From contig CM066982.1 in assembly GCA_033977485.1 (NCBI GenBank), forward strand, positions 37,240,218 through 37,304,217: 64,000 nt of DNA, given 5' to 3'. This DNA is from Hydrangea macrophylla (taxonomy: Eukaryota; Streptophyta; Magnoliopsida; Cornales; Hydrangeaceae). This document shows positions 12,726-26,136 of the stretch, piece by piece. Below the pieces are notes generated by a model. That model was not told where the DNA came from. It saw only the letters and a program-made list of their open reading frames with translations, and searched no databases. Every line of letters begins with the position of its first letter. The first letter of the stretch is position 1. The translations under genes and the position numbers were made by a program.

Positions 12726-13448
12726 CTAAACCAATGTATCGTTAGATAACCTAACATCCATATGAGCAGTGTACTCTTGAAAGACATTGGGAGTTAATCC
12801 CTTGGTTAGCACATCCGCAATCATGATGTTTGTCCCTATATGTTCTATCAAAATTTGACCACTCTGAACTCTTTCCTTAATAACCAGAAACTTGATGTCA
12901 ATATGCTTTGACTTCGTAGAGCTTCTGTTGTTGTTGGAATATTGTACTGTAGATTTATTGTCACAGTATATCTTTAATGGCCTTTCAATGCCATCTACCA
13001 CACGCAGCCCAGTGATAAAGTTTCGTAACCATATCCCATGATTGGATGCCTCATAACAGGCTATGAACTCCACATCCATGGTTAAAAAAGCTATGAGTGT
13101 CTATTTAGCACTCTTCCAGGATATAGCTCCTCTAGCCAACATATAAATATAGCTTGAAGTGGATCACTTATTGTCTTGGCATCCAGCAAAATCGGAATCA
13201 AAATACCCGATGATCTCCAAAAAGTTTGATCTCTGATACGTGAGCATGTAGTCCTTTATTCTCTGTCAATATCGCATAACCCGTTTGGATTCTTTCCAAT
13301 GATCCATTCCTAGGTTACTTAAATATCTGACCAATACTCCCACTATGAATAGACGCGTAAATACTTGATCATACATTAGACTTCGTATTGCCAACGCATA
13401 AGGAATCTTTTGCATCTCCTTAGTATCAAGGTCATTCTTGGGGCACTG
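12726..13448 (-). pseudogene. Ty1/copia RNase H and RT connection (element D, distal half)
   Basis: The minus strand encodes the C-terminus of a copia polyprotein: MDVEFIACYEASNHGIWLRN, IYCDNKSTVQYSNN, KHIDIKFLVIKERV and the terminal DVLTKGLTPNVF, with the conserved E and D residues of RNase H. Upstream (13083-13448) it reads ISWKSAK, an in-frame TAG where the family has glutamine, then the connection region with LRYLSNLGMDHWK-type text and other errors. A 4.15-kb solo LTR splits it at 13448. The continuation resumes at 17604, and the two ends join in a sensible reading across the target duplication. Confidence 0.85.
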
Positions 13449-16400
13449 TGTGGATACCGGGCCTCCACCGCTTTGTTATGTTTTCGTTTGAAATTTGATT
13501 TGGATCAAAGAAAGTGAAAAAAATGGTCTGTTGAAAACAGATACAGAGTCGCCACTTGGTCTTTAAGGAACCAAGAAACCTAATTTGACTCACCCAAATG
13601 GATAAAGGGCACCGGCCCTTCATAACCAAAGAACTTGGTTCGGGGTTTTGGTACGAGAGAGGAAGGAGCCTTTGTCGCGACTAAAACACCCTCAACTCGT
13701 CCCGTCTTTCGACTGGCCTCAATTAGCATCCAAATAATCATCTTATACTATGTATGGTTCGACAATTAATACTATGATAGTATATTACATCACATAAGAA
13801 AATTGAAATAGAAGATCAAAAGGTAAAATATCATTCATAAGATCTAAGTCAAATATCATGCAATGTAAAGTGAAAGATCACACAAATAAACCTAGGAAAA
13901 ATCGTCTAATCATGTATCAAGTAATTAAGTTTCCTTAATCTAAAGGGGACATGAATTGTTCTTGAAACAAATGAACAAAGAAGTCAAAATATGCTTAGCA
14001 AGCTAGCATGATACATGTTATTCTTTGAGAAAAGAGGATCTCTCAATTCCCGGGACGGATGAGAAAAGATGATTAGATCGAGGGGAGCATGAACGTGTGA
14101 TCATGATCATTCCTTATAATCTTCTTAGATTAGGAGTTACAAAAACCCCAAATCTTTGCATGGATGCAATGTATGTATCTAGAATGTGCCAAGGTTGTAG
14201 TGTGCTTTGTGTTCATGGATTCCTAGAATGACTTAGAAGTCTAAAATGTGTATTTATGGATGGATGAAACCATCATGGGATATGTACAAATGTAATATGA
14301 ACTACTTCCTAAGACATGAGCTAATTTGGAGTGCATGTAAGCATCAAATCAAAGTATGGAAGTAAATATGTGCTTGCTGTGAATAGTGGACAGAACAGTA
14401 GCATGATTTTTAGAAATTGAAAAGAGGGGTTAGGAATGTTTTCAATGCATGTTTTTTATGGAGATCTTCCTTATTGTGTCTAGAACACACCCAAAAAGCC
14501 AATCTTTGATAACTATCACAGATTGAGAGAAATCATATAACAAATTGAGGTTACTCAGAAACAGAGTTCGTACTGTCGACTGAAATTTTAGAAAATCTTA
14601 GAAAATGAAAACGAATGCTCTAGAGGCCCATTTTATACAGAGAGTTCCCTAAGACATTGAAGTTCAAGGGAAAAATAAGTTAAGACCACTCCTTTTGGAA
14701 AAGTTTTCTATAAAACAAGTTGGAAGTAGACCAAGCTGCTGTGACAACAAAAATAGAATGTCTGGAAAGAATGTTTGGGTCCAAATGGACCATTTCCAAG
14801 TACTTCCAAGTCAAGAAAAAAATCATGGATGTTCTATAATGAGTTAGAAAGACATTCCAAGTGGTCTTGCATTCATACATTGAGTATTGAACTCAAAATA
14901 ATTCCTTGAAGTTAAATGACTCACTGTTTTGAGAGTTTTGAGGAACACAAGTTTATTTCTTGAAATCAAAATGAGGGGTTTAAAAGGGGGGTTTTGAAAT
15001 GGAGGGTTTTGAAAGTATACTTCCAGAACTTGGATGAATATTCTAACCACTTGGAATATCAATTCCTAACTCATTTCAAGAACTTTCCAAGTATTTGCAA
15101 AACATGGTTTTATTTGGAAACCAAACTCAAGAATCTATGGGAGTATGATACATGAGAGGATAGATGATACATGATATGATATAGCACGCTAAAAGTGGTA
15201 AAGAACATGTTCATGGGATATGGGTTCATCTAGATACAAGAGAGTGTTGCATCAAAGTGTGAAAGTCAAAAAATGACATGCTGTGAATAGTGGACAGACT
15301 GTATGCATTACTTTATAACATCATAATGGGAGGTCAAACATGCCTAGAAAAATGTGGGAAAAATTAGAGATCATCCTTATTGTGTCTAGAAAATAACCCA
15401 AAAAGCCAAACCTCAATAGCTATCACAGATTAAAAGAAAAAAAATCAGAATGTACACATGACTCAGAAACAAAAGCTGCACTGTTGACTGATTTTGTATG
15501 ATTTTTCATAAATCAAAGAAATTGTTTATGATGACCGATTATGTACCAAAAGTTTCCTAAGACACCCAAGTTTCATAAAAAAATTAGAAAAGATATATGT
15601 ACAGTGACGAAAACATCCCGAATAAGTGCAAGAAGTTGGGTGAACATTCTGTGAGAACAGAGGCAGATTATGAATATGAACTTCTCACATCCAAAAAAAA
15701 ATACTTTCACATATCTATAATTGATGGGAAAAATTGGAGACAATCTATGATGTCTTAGGAAGATTTTATAAGTGATTTCATCATCATAACTCAAGTATTT
15801 AATTCAAAACAAATCTTTGAATCTGAACAGCTCACTATTTTGGATCATTCTTGAAGAAAATGGATTTGGGTTTTGAAATAGAGTTTGAGTTCTTGATTAG
15901 GGGTTTTGAGATAGATGTTCAAAGCATGAACTTAAACTCTTGAGATGACCATGTGACCACTTAGAATCTCATCCAACCTTGAATCATCAAAGAACTCCCA
16001 ATATTATTGGAGAGATTCATTTTTATTTTGAACATAACTTCAAAGATACCTTGGAGGTATTGAAGTTATAATCATCATCTATCAAACATGTTTTTGAGGT
16101 CAAGAGCTACTATCCATAAGGATTCACTCACCTCAAACTTCATGTCATCATCTAGATGATGATGAACTAGTAAGTAAATAAAGAAAATCAAAAAGAAATG
16201 AGGTGAGAAGAGATGAACATTATATAAACAAGCAAGCAAATAGATAGCAATCAATAGATGATATTCAATGTGATATTGGACTTGTAGCTTGGTGTTTCAC
16301 TCATAGATATAGACATTTGGACATGGAAGTAGCTTCCTAACTCAAAAATGCTTAGAGAAATGGTGATTGGGTATATTGATGATGAGGTATATAGAAGAAT

Positions 16401-17598
16401 GGTGGAGGAAAATAAGATTAGAACTCACTTTGATTGAAAAATGGAAGAAGAAGACTACTTCTTCTCTTTATCTCTCTATATTTCTCTAGAGTTTCTTCCT
16501 AAGCTCTCTCTAAGCTTCCATGTCTCTCCTCTAAATGGAAGTAAATGGCTTCTTTTATAGGCAAAGGAGGGGTGGTAAATGGAGTTTTAAAAATTTTAAA
16601 ATGGTCTCCCATTGGTCCAAAATAAGCTGGGAACCAAAACTACGTCGTTTTGATTTCTAATATATCAAATTGGACCCCCAAAATAAATTGCAAAAACATA
16701 CTGTTCTGGAGGAGAGTGCCGCGGCGGCACTGGGCCAGTGCCGCGGCGGCATTGCTCCTCCTTCGTCCAGATAATGCTGTTTAGGCCCCCAGAGGTTCCG
16801 GTATTCGCGAAAAGGCCCTATTTCGTCCGAAATTCACAGAAAATGCATACGAACTCCAAATTGAGGTTGTGATATACCGTTCGAAAGGTAATGGAGTTTA
16901 CTTTACATAAAAAAATAGTTCAGGGATAGGTCACTTTGAAAAGTTTTGCGGTATTTGCGATAAAAGCCGATTTGATTGCCTTTTTCGCCTTCGAAAATTC
17001 ATAATAGACTCGTTTTAAATCCAAAAATCATGTGCGATATACCGTTGGAAAGCTATTAACCTCTAGTATCCATGAAAAATATTTGAAAATTGTTACGGTG
17101 CCCCAGTTTTAAAGTCAAATTCTGGTCAAACTGGTCAAACTTGGGATTCCCGAGAAGTTCTAGAAACTTCTGGGAGTTCCCAGGGGCTGACGTTTTCGGT
17201 CGATTTTCTTTTAAAACTCATTTCAATACTTTTCTCATGATCTAGAATGATTCCGGTGAATTCGGACGATTTTAGTCAAACTTGGTCAAACCTTGGTCAA
17301 ACCAGTCAACGGGGACTTTCCGGGAACTTTCGGGATTTCCGGGGGTCTCTGGGAGCTAACAATTTCATCCGATTTTCTTAAAAACTCATTTGATCACTTT
17401 TGTTACAACGTAGCATGTTTCCAGAACATGTGGTTCAAATCTGGGAGTTTTCGGGCTTTCAGGGGCATTTTGGTCATTCTGAGCATTTTGAGAAATAGAA
17501 TTAACTTCCAGGAGTCCTTTTGAGTCTTTTTCGATCATTGTGAACCACCAAGATATGGGTCTCCTAAATCTAACAGCCGACAAAATGGGGTGTCTACA
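13449..17598 (-). mobile_element. 4.15-kb solo LTR, family F (TGTAGACACC type)
   Basis: In sense this runs TGTAGACACCCCATTTTG...GGTATCCACA. It is flanked by the 5-bp target duplication CACTG at 13444-13448 and 17599-17603, which proves a single insertion into the RT gene of copia D. No PBS, PPT or coding sequence is inside, so it is a solo LTR. A sense TATA box (CCTATAAAAGA) is at 16551-16561, with two GTGCCGCGGCGGCAC words upstream at 16716-16730 and 16738-16752. An internal duplication of about 0.9 kb (about 14340-14950 and 15260-15960) partly explains the length. Related LTRs are at 45117-47875 and 63706-64000. Confidence 0.9.
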
Positions 17599-17603
17599 CA
17601 CTG

Positions 17604-18868
17604 ACCAAGACTAAACTTGTATCCTTTAGCTATGGGTCTATCTCTTGATGAGCAACCTTTACTCCCTCTAAACTTATGATATACTTAGTCCCACTGAACT
17701 TATGATATACACAATCATCAACCATATTCGCCTCAAAGCCATGCAAGGTAAGCCATGCAATGATGGTAAGCCTGCTTGAGACCATAGATGGATTTCTTTA
17801 ATTTGTAGACCATAGACTTTGGATCTCCATATATAAAGTTTTCTAGTTGGACCATATAAATTGTCTCATCAATGTTTTCATTGAAAAACGATGTCTTAAC
17901 ATCCATCTGATATAGCTCTAAATTAAAATGAGTCACGAGTGCCATTATTGTCTTAAAAGAGTCTTTCAATGAAACTGAAGAAAAAGTCTCTTTATAATCT
18001 ATGCCTTCCCTTTGAGCAAAACCCTTGGCGACTAGATGAGCCTTATATCTCTAGACATTGCCCTTTGAATCCCTCTTGGTCTTAAATATCCATTTGCAAC
18101 CAATGGGCCTTGTTCCTTCAGACAATTCGACAAGATCCCAAACATCATTGCCTTTCATGGATTTCAACTCGTCATTCATGGCATCAATCCACTTTTGAGA
18201 GTTAGAGCTTTGTTTGGCTTGGTGAAAGCTGATTGGATCATCTTCCACTATTACTATGTCAAACTCATGTTCTTGGAGGAATACAATGTAATCATCCAGA
18301 AGTGCATTTCTCCTTTTTCTAGTGGATCTTCTTAATGGCATCTCCTCTTGAGGTTGTTAAGTTTGCACTTCAGGTATAATATCTTCATTTTGCATAGGGA
18401 GTTCTTGTACATTGTCTTATATATCTGGATTTGCATCTTGAACAATGTCAGGAATAGGAACCTAAACATTGTCAATAGTAATATGATGAGAAATAAATTC
18501 CTCTTCAAAAACAATGTCTCTAACCTTATCTCCCTCCACAAACTCAACTTCCGCAAGAAATCTTGCATTTTCCATCTCAAAAATGTCCTAGTAGTGGGAT
18601 CATAAAACTTAAAGCCCTCAGAGTGTTCAGCGTATCAAACAAAGTAGCAACTAATTGGTCTTGAGTCTAATTTCTTTTCATGTGACCTGTAAGGCCGTGC
18701 CTCAGCTGGACAACCCCAAATATGTAAATGCCTAATGCTAGGTTTCTTTCTAGTCCATAATTCATAAGGGGTTTTGGCTACTACTTTACTGGAACCCTAT
18801 TAAGGATATATGATGCAGTGTTTAGAGCTTCTCCCTATAGTGATTCTGGTAAAAAAAAAAAGAATGAC
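17604..18868 (-). pseudogene. Ty1/copia integrase C-terminus and RT (element D, proximal half)
   Basis: On the minus strand, right to left, the sequence reads the end of integrase (GEALNTASYILNRVPVK, TPYELWTRKKPSIRHLHIWG), a variable linker (IPEVQTQQPQEEMPLRRSTR) and the RT N-terminus (WIDAMNDELKSMKGNDVW, PIGCKWIFKTKRDSKGNV, LVAKGFAQREGIDY, MDVKTSFFNENIDETIYM, KSMVYKLKKSIYGLKQA). The RT palm around the catalytic YVDD position is deleted near 17690-17760, and several stops are present. Gypsy LTR E at 18874 cuts off the upstream integrase, protease and gag. Confidence 0.85.
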
Positions 18869-18873
18869 TAATC

Positions 18874-20919
18874 TGTAATATCCTGTATTTTTAGTAATTA
18901 GTAATATAAAGAGATTTTGTATACTTCCTTTGATCATACTTGAAATTCTATCTTCGATTGATTGATGACCATTTGAGTGATCGAGCATTTCTAAGTTCAA
19001 GCGATTGAACCCTATTTAATCGATCGAAACCCAATCGACCTAAAATCATGACGTGGTCCCCACTTCAATCAATCAAACTCCTTTTTGATCGATTAAACCA
19101 GGCCGAATCATCTTCGAGCAATCGAACTAGCCTGGATATTTCATCTTCAGTTCACATAAACATTGCTACCTTTCCACCCCATTCTCTGTATATGTTTTTG
19201 GGCAGTGTGTGTATGTAAGGTTTGTTTGTGCCCAAGCTTTGAAAGAGAGAGAGTGAGTGTGTGCTTATATTTGGTATATATTATACACACATCCATATAT
19301 ATACATACACATATCTATAGAGAGAGAGAGAGAGAGAGACAAAAACACAGACAGATAGAGAAGAAGTAGAAGAAGAAGAAGAAGACGAGATAGGGGAGAG
19401 AGAGAGAAGGCCACCATTAAAACTTTTAAGCTTCAAGCTTTGCCAAACGTGCCTTAGCAACTTTCGGTGAGCTCCAAACTCAGTCAGTAGCATTAGTGTA
19501 ATGTTTTATAAGTTTTTGGACGTTTAATGAGGACCCAAACACGCCCTAGCATATTCTAGACAGTCACTACCAGAATTTGGAGAAGAGAACTTTCTAGCGA
19601 TCGAACACACTAAGTCTCAATCGATCAAATTGGCTTCAATTGATTGAGACCACCATTACTTTAATCGATCGAACTTCACTTTCTTCAATCGATTGAACTT
19701 CACTTTCTATGTTTCTATTATGCGATATTATGGATCATAGAGGTAATGGGATACGATAATATGATTGAGATAACATGGTGAGTAACGTAGTAGGGTTCAG
19801 AACATTAGTATTAATATAACGCGATAACGAGATGAGGTATGAGATATAATAATGGGTAACATTGGATAACTTGGTAACTGCATCAGTGGGGTATTAGTTA
19901 CTTTCAAGGTTGTGTTTAGTCGAGCTAATGATTCGCTTAGGTTGAATCCAATAAGCATGTAATAAGGATTTAACTAGGATTGTGGAAGCTATGGGTGCAT
20001 AGTACTCGTAAGAGTTCTTAAAAACAGTGAACAGTAAGAGTTCTTAAAAGCAGTGAACAAGAGTAGTAGTGGCACGCCCATAGTTTGTATCTACCAGAGC
20101 TATGTATGTACCATACTCGCAAGCGTTCTTAAAAGCGGTGAACAGTAAGAATTCTTAAAACTGGTGAACAAGAGTATAGGTACGACTAGTCTTTATATTG
20201 GAACGATGTGTAGTGCTCGCAAGAGTTCTTAAAAGAGGTGAATAGTAAGAGTTCTTAAAAGTAATGAACAAGAACACTAGTACGTGATGATATAATCAGT
20301 TCATATTGAGTCAGTCGAGCTAGTGCAGTCAATCTTAGAGTTGGAAGACGATAATAATTAGATAATGTGAGGTCTGAATAAAAGAGAAAAGATATCGTTC
20401 ATAACTGGTAATGACTTTATACCTATGATACTATGGGAGTATCTATTCACTTAGTTGAAATAAACTGACGGCATTTATGCCTAGACATTCCCCGTCCAGA
20501 CTACCTTATCCCTATTAATACAGGTGATGGAGCCTACGATGGTGGCTACTATCCAAAGTTAGATTATAGAGAGGGTGGCCCCACTAATGATGATTATGCC
20601 GGGGAGATTATTACGCTGACGATTACCCATACACCAGGTAGAGATGAAGAAGATATATATTTTCATTGTTTTTGTTGAACTTTGTTAGTTAACAGGTACT
20701 TGGGCATATGTTGTCTCCAGACCTGTTGTGATACTGATGATCACTCTGATATTATAATGGATAGAATTATTATGATATATTCAATTGTTTACTATTTCTG
20801 TTTATTTTGCTAGACTAATATTGTGTAGTGTGGACAATTAGTGACATTCACCCGTCATTCCCTATGGACCCAAAAAAGAAATTTATTTTTCTCTATTTTT
20901 GTTGCTCCAGGGCGTGATA
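18874..20919 (+). mobile_element. Ty3/gypsy 5' LTR, element E
   Basis: This begins TGTAATATCCTGTATTTTT and ends GGGCGTGATA just before a PBS, so it is a plus-strand 5' LTR of 2,046 bp whose terminal CA has decayed to TA. A TATA-like GGTATATATTATAC is at 19274-19285, with ATCGATTGA-type words upstream (18945-19130) and downstream (19595-19700). It carries an AG microsatellite at 19318-19338. The left flank TAATC (18869-18873) lies in copia D integrase. Confidence 0.8.
20020..20275. repeat. tandem repeats in LTR E
   Basis: A unit of about 20-30 bp, AGAGTTCTTAAAAGCAGTGA-like, recurs about eight times, with spacer segments that end in GTGAACAAGAGTA. Confidence 0.7.
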
Positions 20920-21274
20920 GGATTTTTGGTATCAGAGCTCTACGTTGTGATTCTTTCGTTCACTAATAATCCCACACAATCTGGTCCTAGTATTTTCAGA
21001 TTCCCTGAGATGAGATATGAGTTTAAGATAAGTTCATTCTTCTGACGATAGATAGTTTCCTTTGCAGGTTAGCATGGATTCGGATTTCCACCTATTCGTG
21101 GATGATTCTTTTGGCGAGCATGTTATGCATGGCGACACAGTGTAGCCAGCCATATTAGAGATATACAGAGCCATATTCGCCAGACCGCTAGTCGGTATTT
21201 GGAGGTGAGGATGTAGACTTCTCTCTATGTTGTAGGCATGACACATATCGACAGAGATACGCATGAATGCGTAT
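20920..21274 (+). pseudogene. PBS, leader and gag start of gypsy E
   Basis: TGGTATCAGAGC at 20927-20938 is a tRNA-iMet PBS 7 nt after the LTR. A short frame from an ATG at about 21073 reads MDSDFHLFVDDSFGEHVM and stops after 22 codons, so the putative gag start is already broken. Host G1 interrupts the element at 21275. The rest of E is not recognised in the window. Confidence 0.6.
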
Positions 21275-22600
21275 TGATGTTGTCAATATCAAGATATAAA
21301 AAGCATGCTTTACTTTTCTAAAAATTTGTAGCAGTGAAAGTAAAGGTCGAACCCACAGAGATTGAATACTACCGCACTTTAATTTTAAAACCTAAATCTA
21401 ATAATTATGAAAACGGATTTTTATTTTGAATTTAATTAAACTAAGAACAATAAAATAAATCTAAACTATAAAAGTAATTAAAGTTGTTTTAAAGATATTT
21501 GAAGGGAACCTAGGATTGCAAATCCACCACTAGCTTCATAATAAGGGTATTTATGCATTCAATTAGCTTATTAAGTTGGATGATAATGGGGAATTGTAGC
21601 TACAAGCCCAATTCCTCCGTCAAGAAAATAACTATGGTTCAAGCACCAACATAATCCATCTTCGGTTAGCACGAATTATCCCACACTAAACTAGGGTTGT
21701 GGTATAATCCGTCTAATCTAGGCATGGACTATTCAGATACTTGATAGCACAATTCAATTTAAGCACCATTACATGTAAATAATCTAAATAAGCACAGCAA
21801 ATATAGATCATTGAGCACATCACAGTCAAAATAGATCTAAGACAAGAATAGATTTTGAAAGCAATGATTTAATTCATAGAAGCACGATTTATTTATAAAA
21901 ATCCACAGAACATGTAATCATCATCCATACATAATAAAACTAAAATAAAAACATAAATAAAACCCTATTACTTGGCTAGGGTTTCATTGAAACCCTAGAT
22001 CTAGAGTCTAGTAGTCCATAGAAGTGGTAGATAGCAAGTAGTTGATGGAGGAAGCCATGGGAATCCTTGGTCTTCTTCTTCTTCTCCTTACTTTCCTCCC
22101 TTCAATGGCTGAAAGTGTGGTTGTCTATTATGTGTATATTATATGCCCAACCCCTAAATTGAAGTAAAATAGGGTATATATAGATTTACAACAAGTTTTT
22201 GGAAGCTTTCCTCCCCCGAAACGCACTAAAACTGCTGTATTTAGCTTTTCAAACGTAATTAGGCAGTTTCGTTCGCGTAGGAATCATCAGTAGAGTGAAA
22301 TACGCAAGTTCCATTTTACACAGGTCGCGCAAGCGGGCCGCGCGAGCGCGATATTGGGACCTCGCGCGAGCGGATCGCGTGAGCGATTTCTAGGTTTTCG
22401 CGCGAGCGGGTCGCGCGCACGATGTTGATTTTTCAGCTTCTTTTTGTTTGCTTTTTCACCCCATTTAGCCTGGTATACTTGATTTCTTCCAAATCCTGTC
22501 AAAAAATAGAAAACGAAGTAAAAATATACAAAAACAGGATAAAAAGGTACTACCAAACGCACGTTAAGACATATAAATAGGATTTGTTCTCTCCCGATCA
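21275..22600 (-). mobile_element. 3' LTR of host G1 (Athila-like gypsy)
   Basis: The LTR begins TGATGTTGTC and ends CTCCCGATCA (1,326 bp), followed on the right by the element's PPT. It matches the truncated LTR at 38658. A TATA box (sense CTATATATACCC) lies at 22172-22186, and CGCGCGAGCGG-type words upstream in sense at 22320-22425. The left flank is CGTAT; the matching target copy is lost with the other LTR end. Confidence 0.88.
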
Positions 22601-22638
22601 CACCCCCAAACCTACATTTTGCTTGTCCTCGAGCAAAA
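22601..22638 (-). promoter_or_regulatory. polypurine tract and adjacent hairpin, host G1
   Basis: In sense, AGGTTTGGGGGTG directly precedes the 3' LTR. Beginning 17 nt from the LTR, a hairpin has arms TTTTGCT and AGCAAAA (22617-22623 and 22632-22638) with an 8-nt loop. The same structure recurs in nested G1 and G2. Confidence 0.75.
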
Positions 22639-25202
22639 CTAAAATATAAACTAAACTACTAATAACATCTATTCCATTTTCACATGGATCGTGATTGCAT
22701 TTAGCATATGCAACAAGCCTTTTAAACCTCTAGGTGTCCCTAGTCGGACGAGTAAAGTCTCGTGAGGGTTCTCGTCAACAAGTTACCCACAACCATCTTT
22801 ATTAACTTGTAAATTTTAAAACAAATTGTATTAAGAACAAAAACTAGTAGTCAATACTCCTTATTATAAAACAATGATTTGAAATAGAATAACGAACAAG
22901 AAGAAACGGAATCAAACGTCTACCTACGTCATGAAAAACAATCTCAAGCACGTGCATCGTATAAATCAATAGAGTTTCTCATAAAATTGCACGCGTGTGA
23001 TATGGTAGTCAAATGAACACGCGCATGTTATGAACTTGGAATATACTTTGGATAACCGATTAACTATGTCTCGACTACGAATCTCACAATGTCAATTACA
23101 CTCTAAAATAAAATACTCAGAAATAGGTGTAATTCTTCTAAAATATGTGAGTAAAGGAAATATGTTTTCAAAACGAAAAATGCTCACATATGACTCGAAA
23201 AAGACACATGACACGAAAGCACAGTAGTCTCATGGATAGGATGCCAATAATCAAGAAAAATTAGTCATTACCATGTTTTAATCCCCCTCCCATCGTTTTT
23301 ATATCCGAACCATGTTTTCTAGGATCAAATAGGACTTTTTAAAGGTTGTAATATGGCTCAGGTAATGAGAAAGGATAGAAAGGATTCATTAGGCAATTTT
23401 CAGAATGGCATTGTAAGGCATGTTCGATTTCTTTCATTCTTTCTTCTACCAACTTCATCTTTTCATTTTCCTCCTTTTCATTCTTTACAATTTTTTTTTC
23501 TTCTGTTTCTTTTTTCTTTTTTTTTTCAACCTTATTCTTTTTTTTTTCTTTTTTTTTTTCCGGATGATTATTCATTGATTTCTAAGCAACCACCCCAATA
23601 GCATCTTGTGTTCTTCTTCTTAATCACACATCGCCTTAACACGACTAAAAGTTGACAAATCTCTCAGTGGTGAACTCCAAGTTTGTCAAGTCGGAGCAAA
23701 AACAAGGATAATGGTAATTAAAGAAAGAAATGGCATTTTAACGGCTCAAAGGGCGAACTAAGGAAATTTTTATCATTTATCGGTCGGTAATAAACAAAGA
23801 GGGCCTATAATCATGTCCTATGGTCATATGGTTCTTCAACATATACGACGGAAGATTATTTAGCATGGTAACAAATATTTTAACTTGACTATCAACCAAA
23901 ACAAGAATAATGAGACTAAACAACAAGTTAATACGCTATTTCAATGAAATTCGACAAACACAAGATGTATTTATAACCCTCTAAAAAGAAAAGATAGGCT
24001 CAAAAGCTCACCGGGTTTAGTCTCCACCTTGTGTTATCTACAAATCTGAATCATATTACAATTCATATCAAACATGCATTCAAGTGACTACGTGCAGTGC
24101 ATAAGTTTGTGTGCAAATCTATGATATAAAACTATGATTCGAACAATACATGACCTAAAACATCATATCATGACTTTAGTAAATATTTAATCACATCTTC
24201 TCTTGTTTACCATTCTATAACAATCATAGTACTATAACAAGAAGTATCAAATTAAGAATGCAAAAACATCGGTAATTATCGTTTATTTAATGCTCAAGAA
24301 TCGAAATTTTTTTTCAAAATTAGTGCATAATAATGTGCATGTGAGTGCATACCCCCAAACCTAAGCCTTTCATTGTTCCCAATGAAACAATAAAATGAAA
24401 GAAAAGAAAGTACGTAAAGAAGGAACGATAATACCTCGATCTCGGCAATCACAAACAGGTGAACATAAAGAATATGTCAATAAAGTTTAATCTTACCTGT
24501 TACTTCGTGATAAAAGAAAACAAACAAAAATAATAATAAAAGCAGCTAAAAGAATTTTAACTAAGCTAAATAAAACGAAATAAACTATAAGAATGAACAA
24601 CACTATAAAGACAATAAAAGTAAACTATAAAAGGAAAGAAAGAATACCCAGAACATATGAAAATAACAAACGACTCGATCTAAAAGGACCTAAGAAACAA
24701 AAACAGAAGAGTAAAAACTACTGACTAGGGATGGGAGAAAGATATAGAAGATAAAAGAAAATATCAGAAAAATGGGGAATCGCGTGAGCGGCCTTTGCGC
24801 GCGCGAATCCCGAATTTTATTAATTTTTTTTTTTAACTCTCGCGCGAGCGAGAAATCCTCGCGCCCGCGAATCAAGGCGCGAGGAGAACCTGAGAGCTCA
24901 AAACAAAAAATAAACGAAAATTCCACTAAGGCACATTCTCGCGCGAGCGGGCCTCGCGAGCGATGTCTCGCGCGAGCGGGTCGCGCGCGCGAGAAGGGTA
25001 TTTCTCGTGGCTCACTTATTTTATGTATATAAATTAAACATAACTTTTACTCCAACCCCCAAACCTGTCCAGCATGACCAAAACTAACTCAAAAAGACCC
25101 AAAAATGACCAAAAATTAGTAAAACAAACGAATTAAAGCTTGGGTTGCCTCCCAAGAAGCGCTATCTTTTACGTCTTTAGCTAGACCGTTCTAGCTCAAG
25201 AT
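22639..25202 (-). other. 2.6-kb 3' UTR of host G1, no pol
   Basis: Between the gag-protease stop and the 3' LTR there is no RT, RNase H or integrase. Landmarks are a conserved block (about 22674-22790), a tract of about 130 bp that is pyrimidine-rich on plus and purine-rich in sense (about 23430-23560), GCGCGAGCG-type words (24780-25005), and a hairpin-forming CTTGGGAGGCAACCCAAG-like motif (about 25139-25162). All four have counterparts in nested G1 at matching positions. Confidence 0.75.
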
Positions 25203-26136
25203 TTATGGAGGCCGTAACTCAGATTTTGTACCCCTGAGGTTATCAGGAAGAGCCCGGTGGTAAGCAGAAAGAATATCGCTTTGTATTACTTCATTCAATG
25301 GTTCATCCTTTTCGGTTTCCAATCGATTTCGTACCTTTCGAGTAAATTCGTCATTAGAGTCCAGGTTATTCAAATCCATCTGCTTATCACTAACCATAAT
25401 ATTTTCCTCACACGTATTTATTCCTATATTAGGTTCAATATTCCTTCGTACCTCACTCTCCGCCTCACATAGGTAATCGTCGTCTTTAGAAGGTTGATCA
25501 ATAGTGTTAAAAACATTCAATTTTAAGTTCATGTTCCCAAATGACACCTTCATTACCCCCGTCCGACAGTTAACACGAGCGTTAGCGGTTGCTAAGAATG
25601 GACGGCCTAAGATGACAGGAGTGTGCTTCCTAGCATCTAGTACGGGTTCAGTGTCAAGGACCATGAAGTCGACAGGATAATAGCATTTATCAACTTTAAC
25701 CAAGACGTCCTAGACGATTCCTCTAGGTATTTCAATAGAACGATCTGCTAATTGTATAGTAGCGGTCGTAGGCTTAAGTTCACCTAGTCCTAGTTGTTTG
25801 TAGACGTGATAAGGTAAGAGATTAACACTAGCTCCTAAGTCAAGGAGAGCCCTATGGATGACAGTGTCACCTATGACACATAAAATAGTTGGCGTACCAG
25901 GATCCTTGTACTTTGGAGGTGAGTGTTGAAAAATAGAACTTACTTTTTCCGTGAGAAAGACTTTTTTTGGAGTATGACTGCGTATTTTGCGCTTTTGAGT
26001 GCATAGGTCTTTAAGACATTTAGCGTAAGCGGGAATTTGTTTTATAGCATCGAGGAATGGAATGCTGATTTTTACGTGTTTAAACACCTCGAGTATATCT
26101 TCCATTTTTTACCCTTTCTTAGACAAATGTGACGGT
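25203..26136 (-). pseudogene. gag-protease C-terminal half of host G1
   Basis: The minus strand reads MEDILEVFKHVKISIPFLDA, the protease active-site stretch ALLDLGASVNLLP and later ILGRPFLATANARVN, ending SELRPP and a stop. An in-frame TAG after PRGIV (GAG in the nested copy) breaks it. ACGGT at 26132-26136 is the left target duplication of nested G1. The frame resumes on the other side of that insertion at 36481. The product would be an Athila-type aspartic protease that matures gag. The element has no downstream pol. Confidence 0.85.

Noticed and set aside
13449..17598. A full retroelement between the two halves of copia D
   Set aside because: No PBS, PPT, gag or pol is present between the TG/CA ends; the whole 4.15 kb behaves as one LTR with a single TSD.
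23339..23601. Open frames rich in K/E (minus) or F/S/L (plus), also at 29868-30135 and 62827-63157
   Set aside because: They are low-complexity translations of the pyrimidine/purine tract. The tract is conserved in position, but the frames are not.
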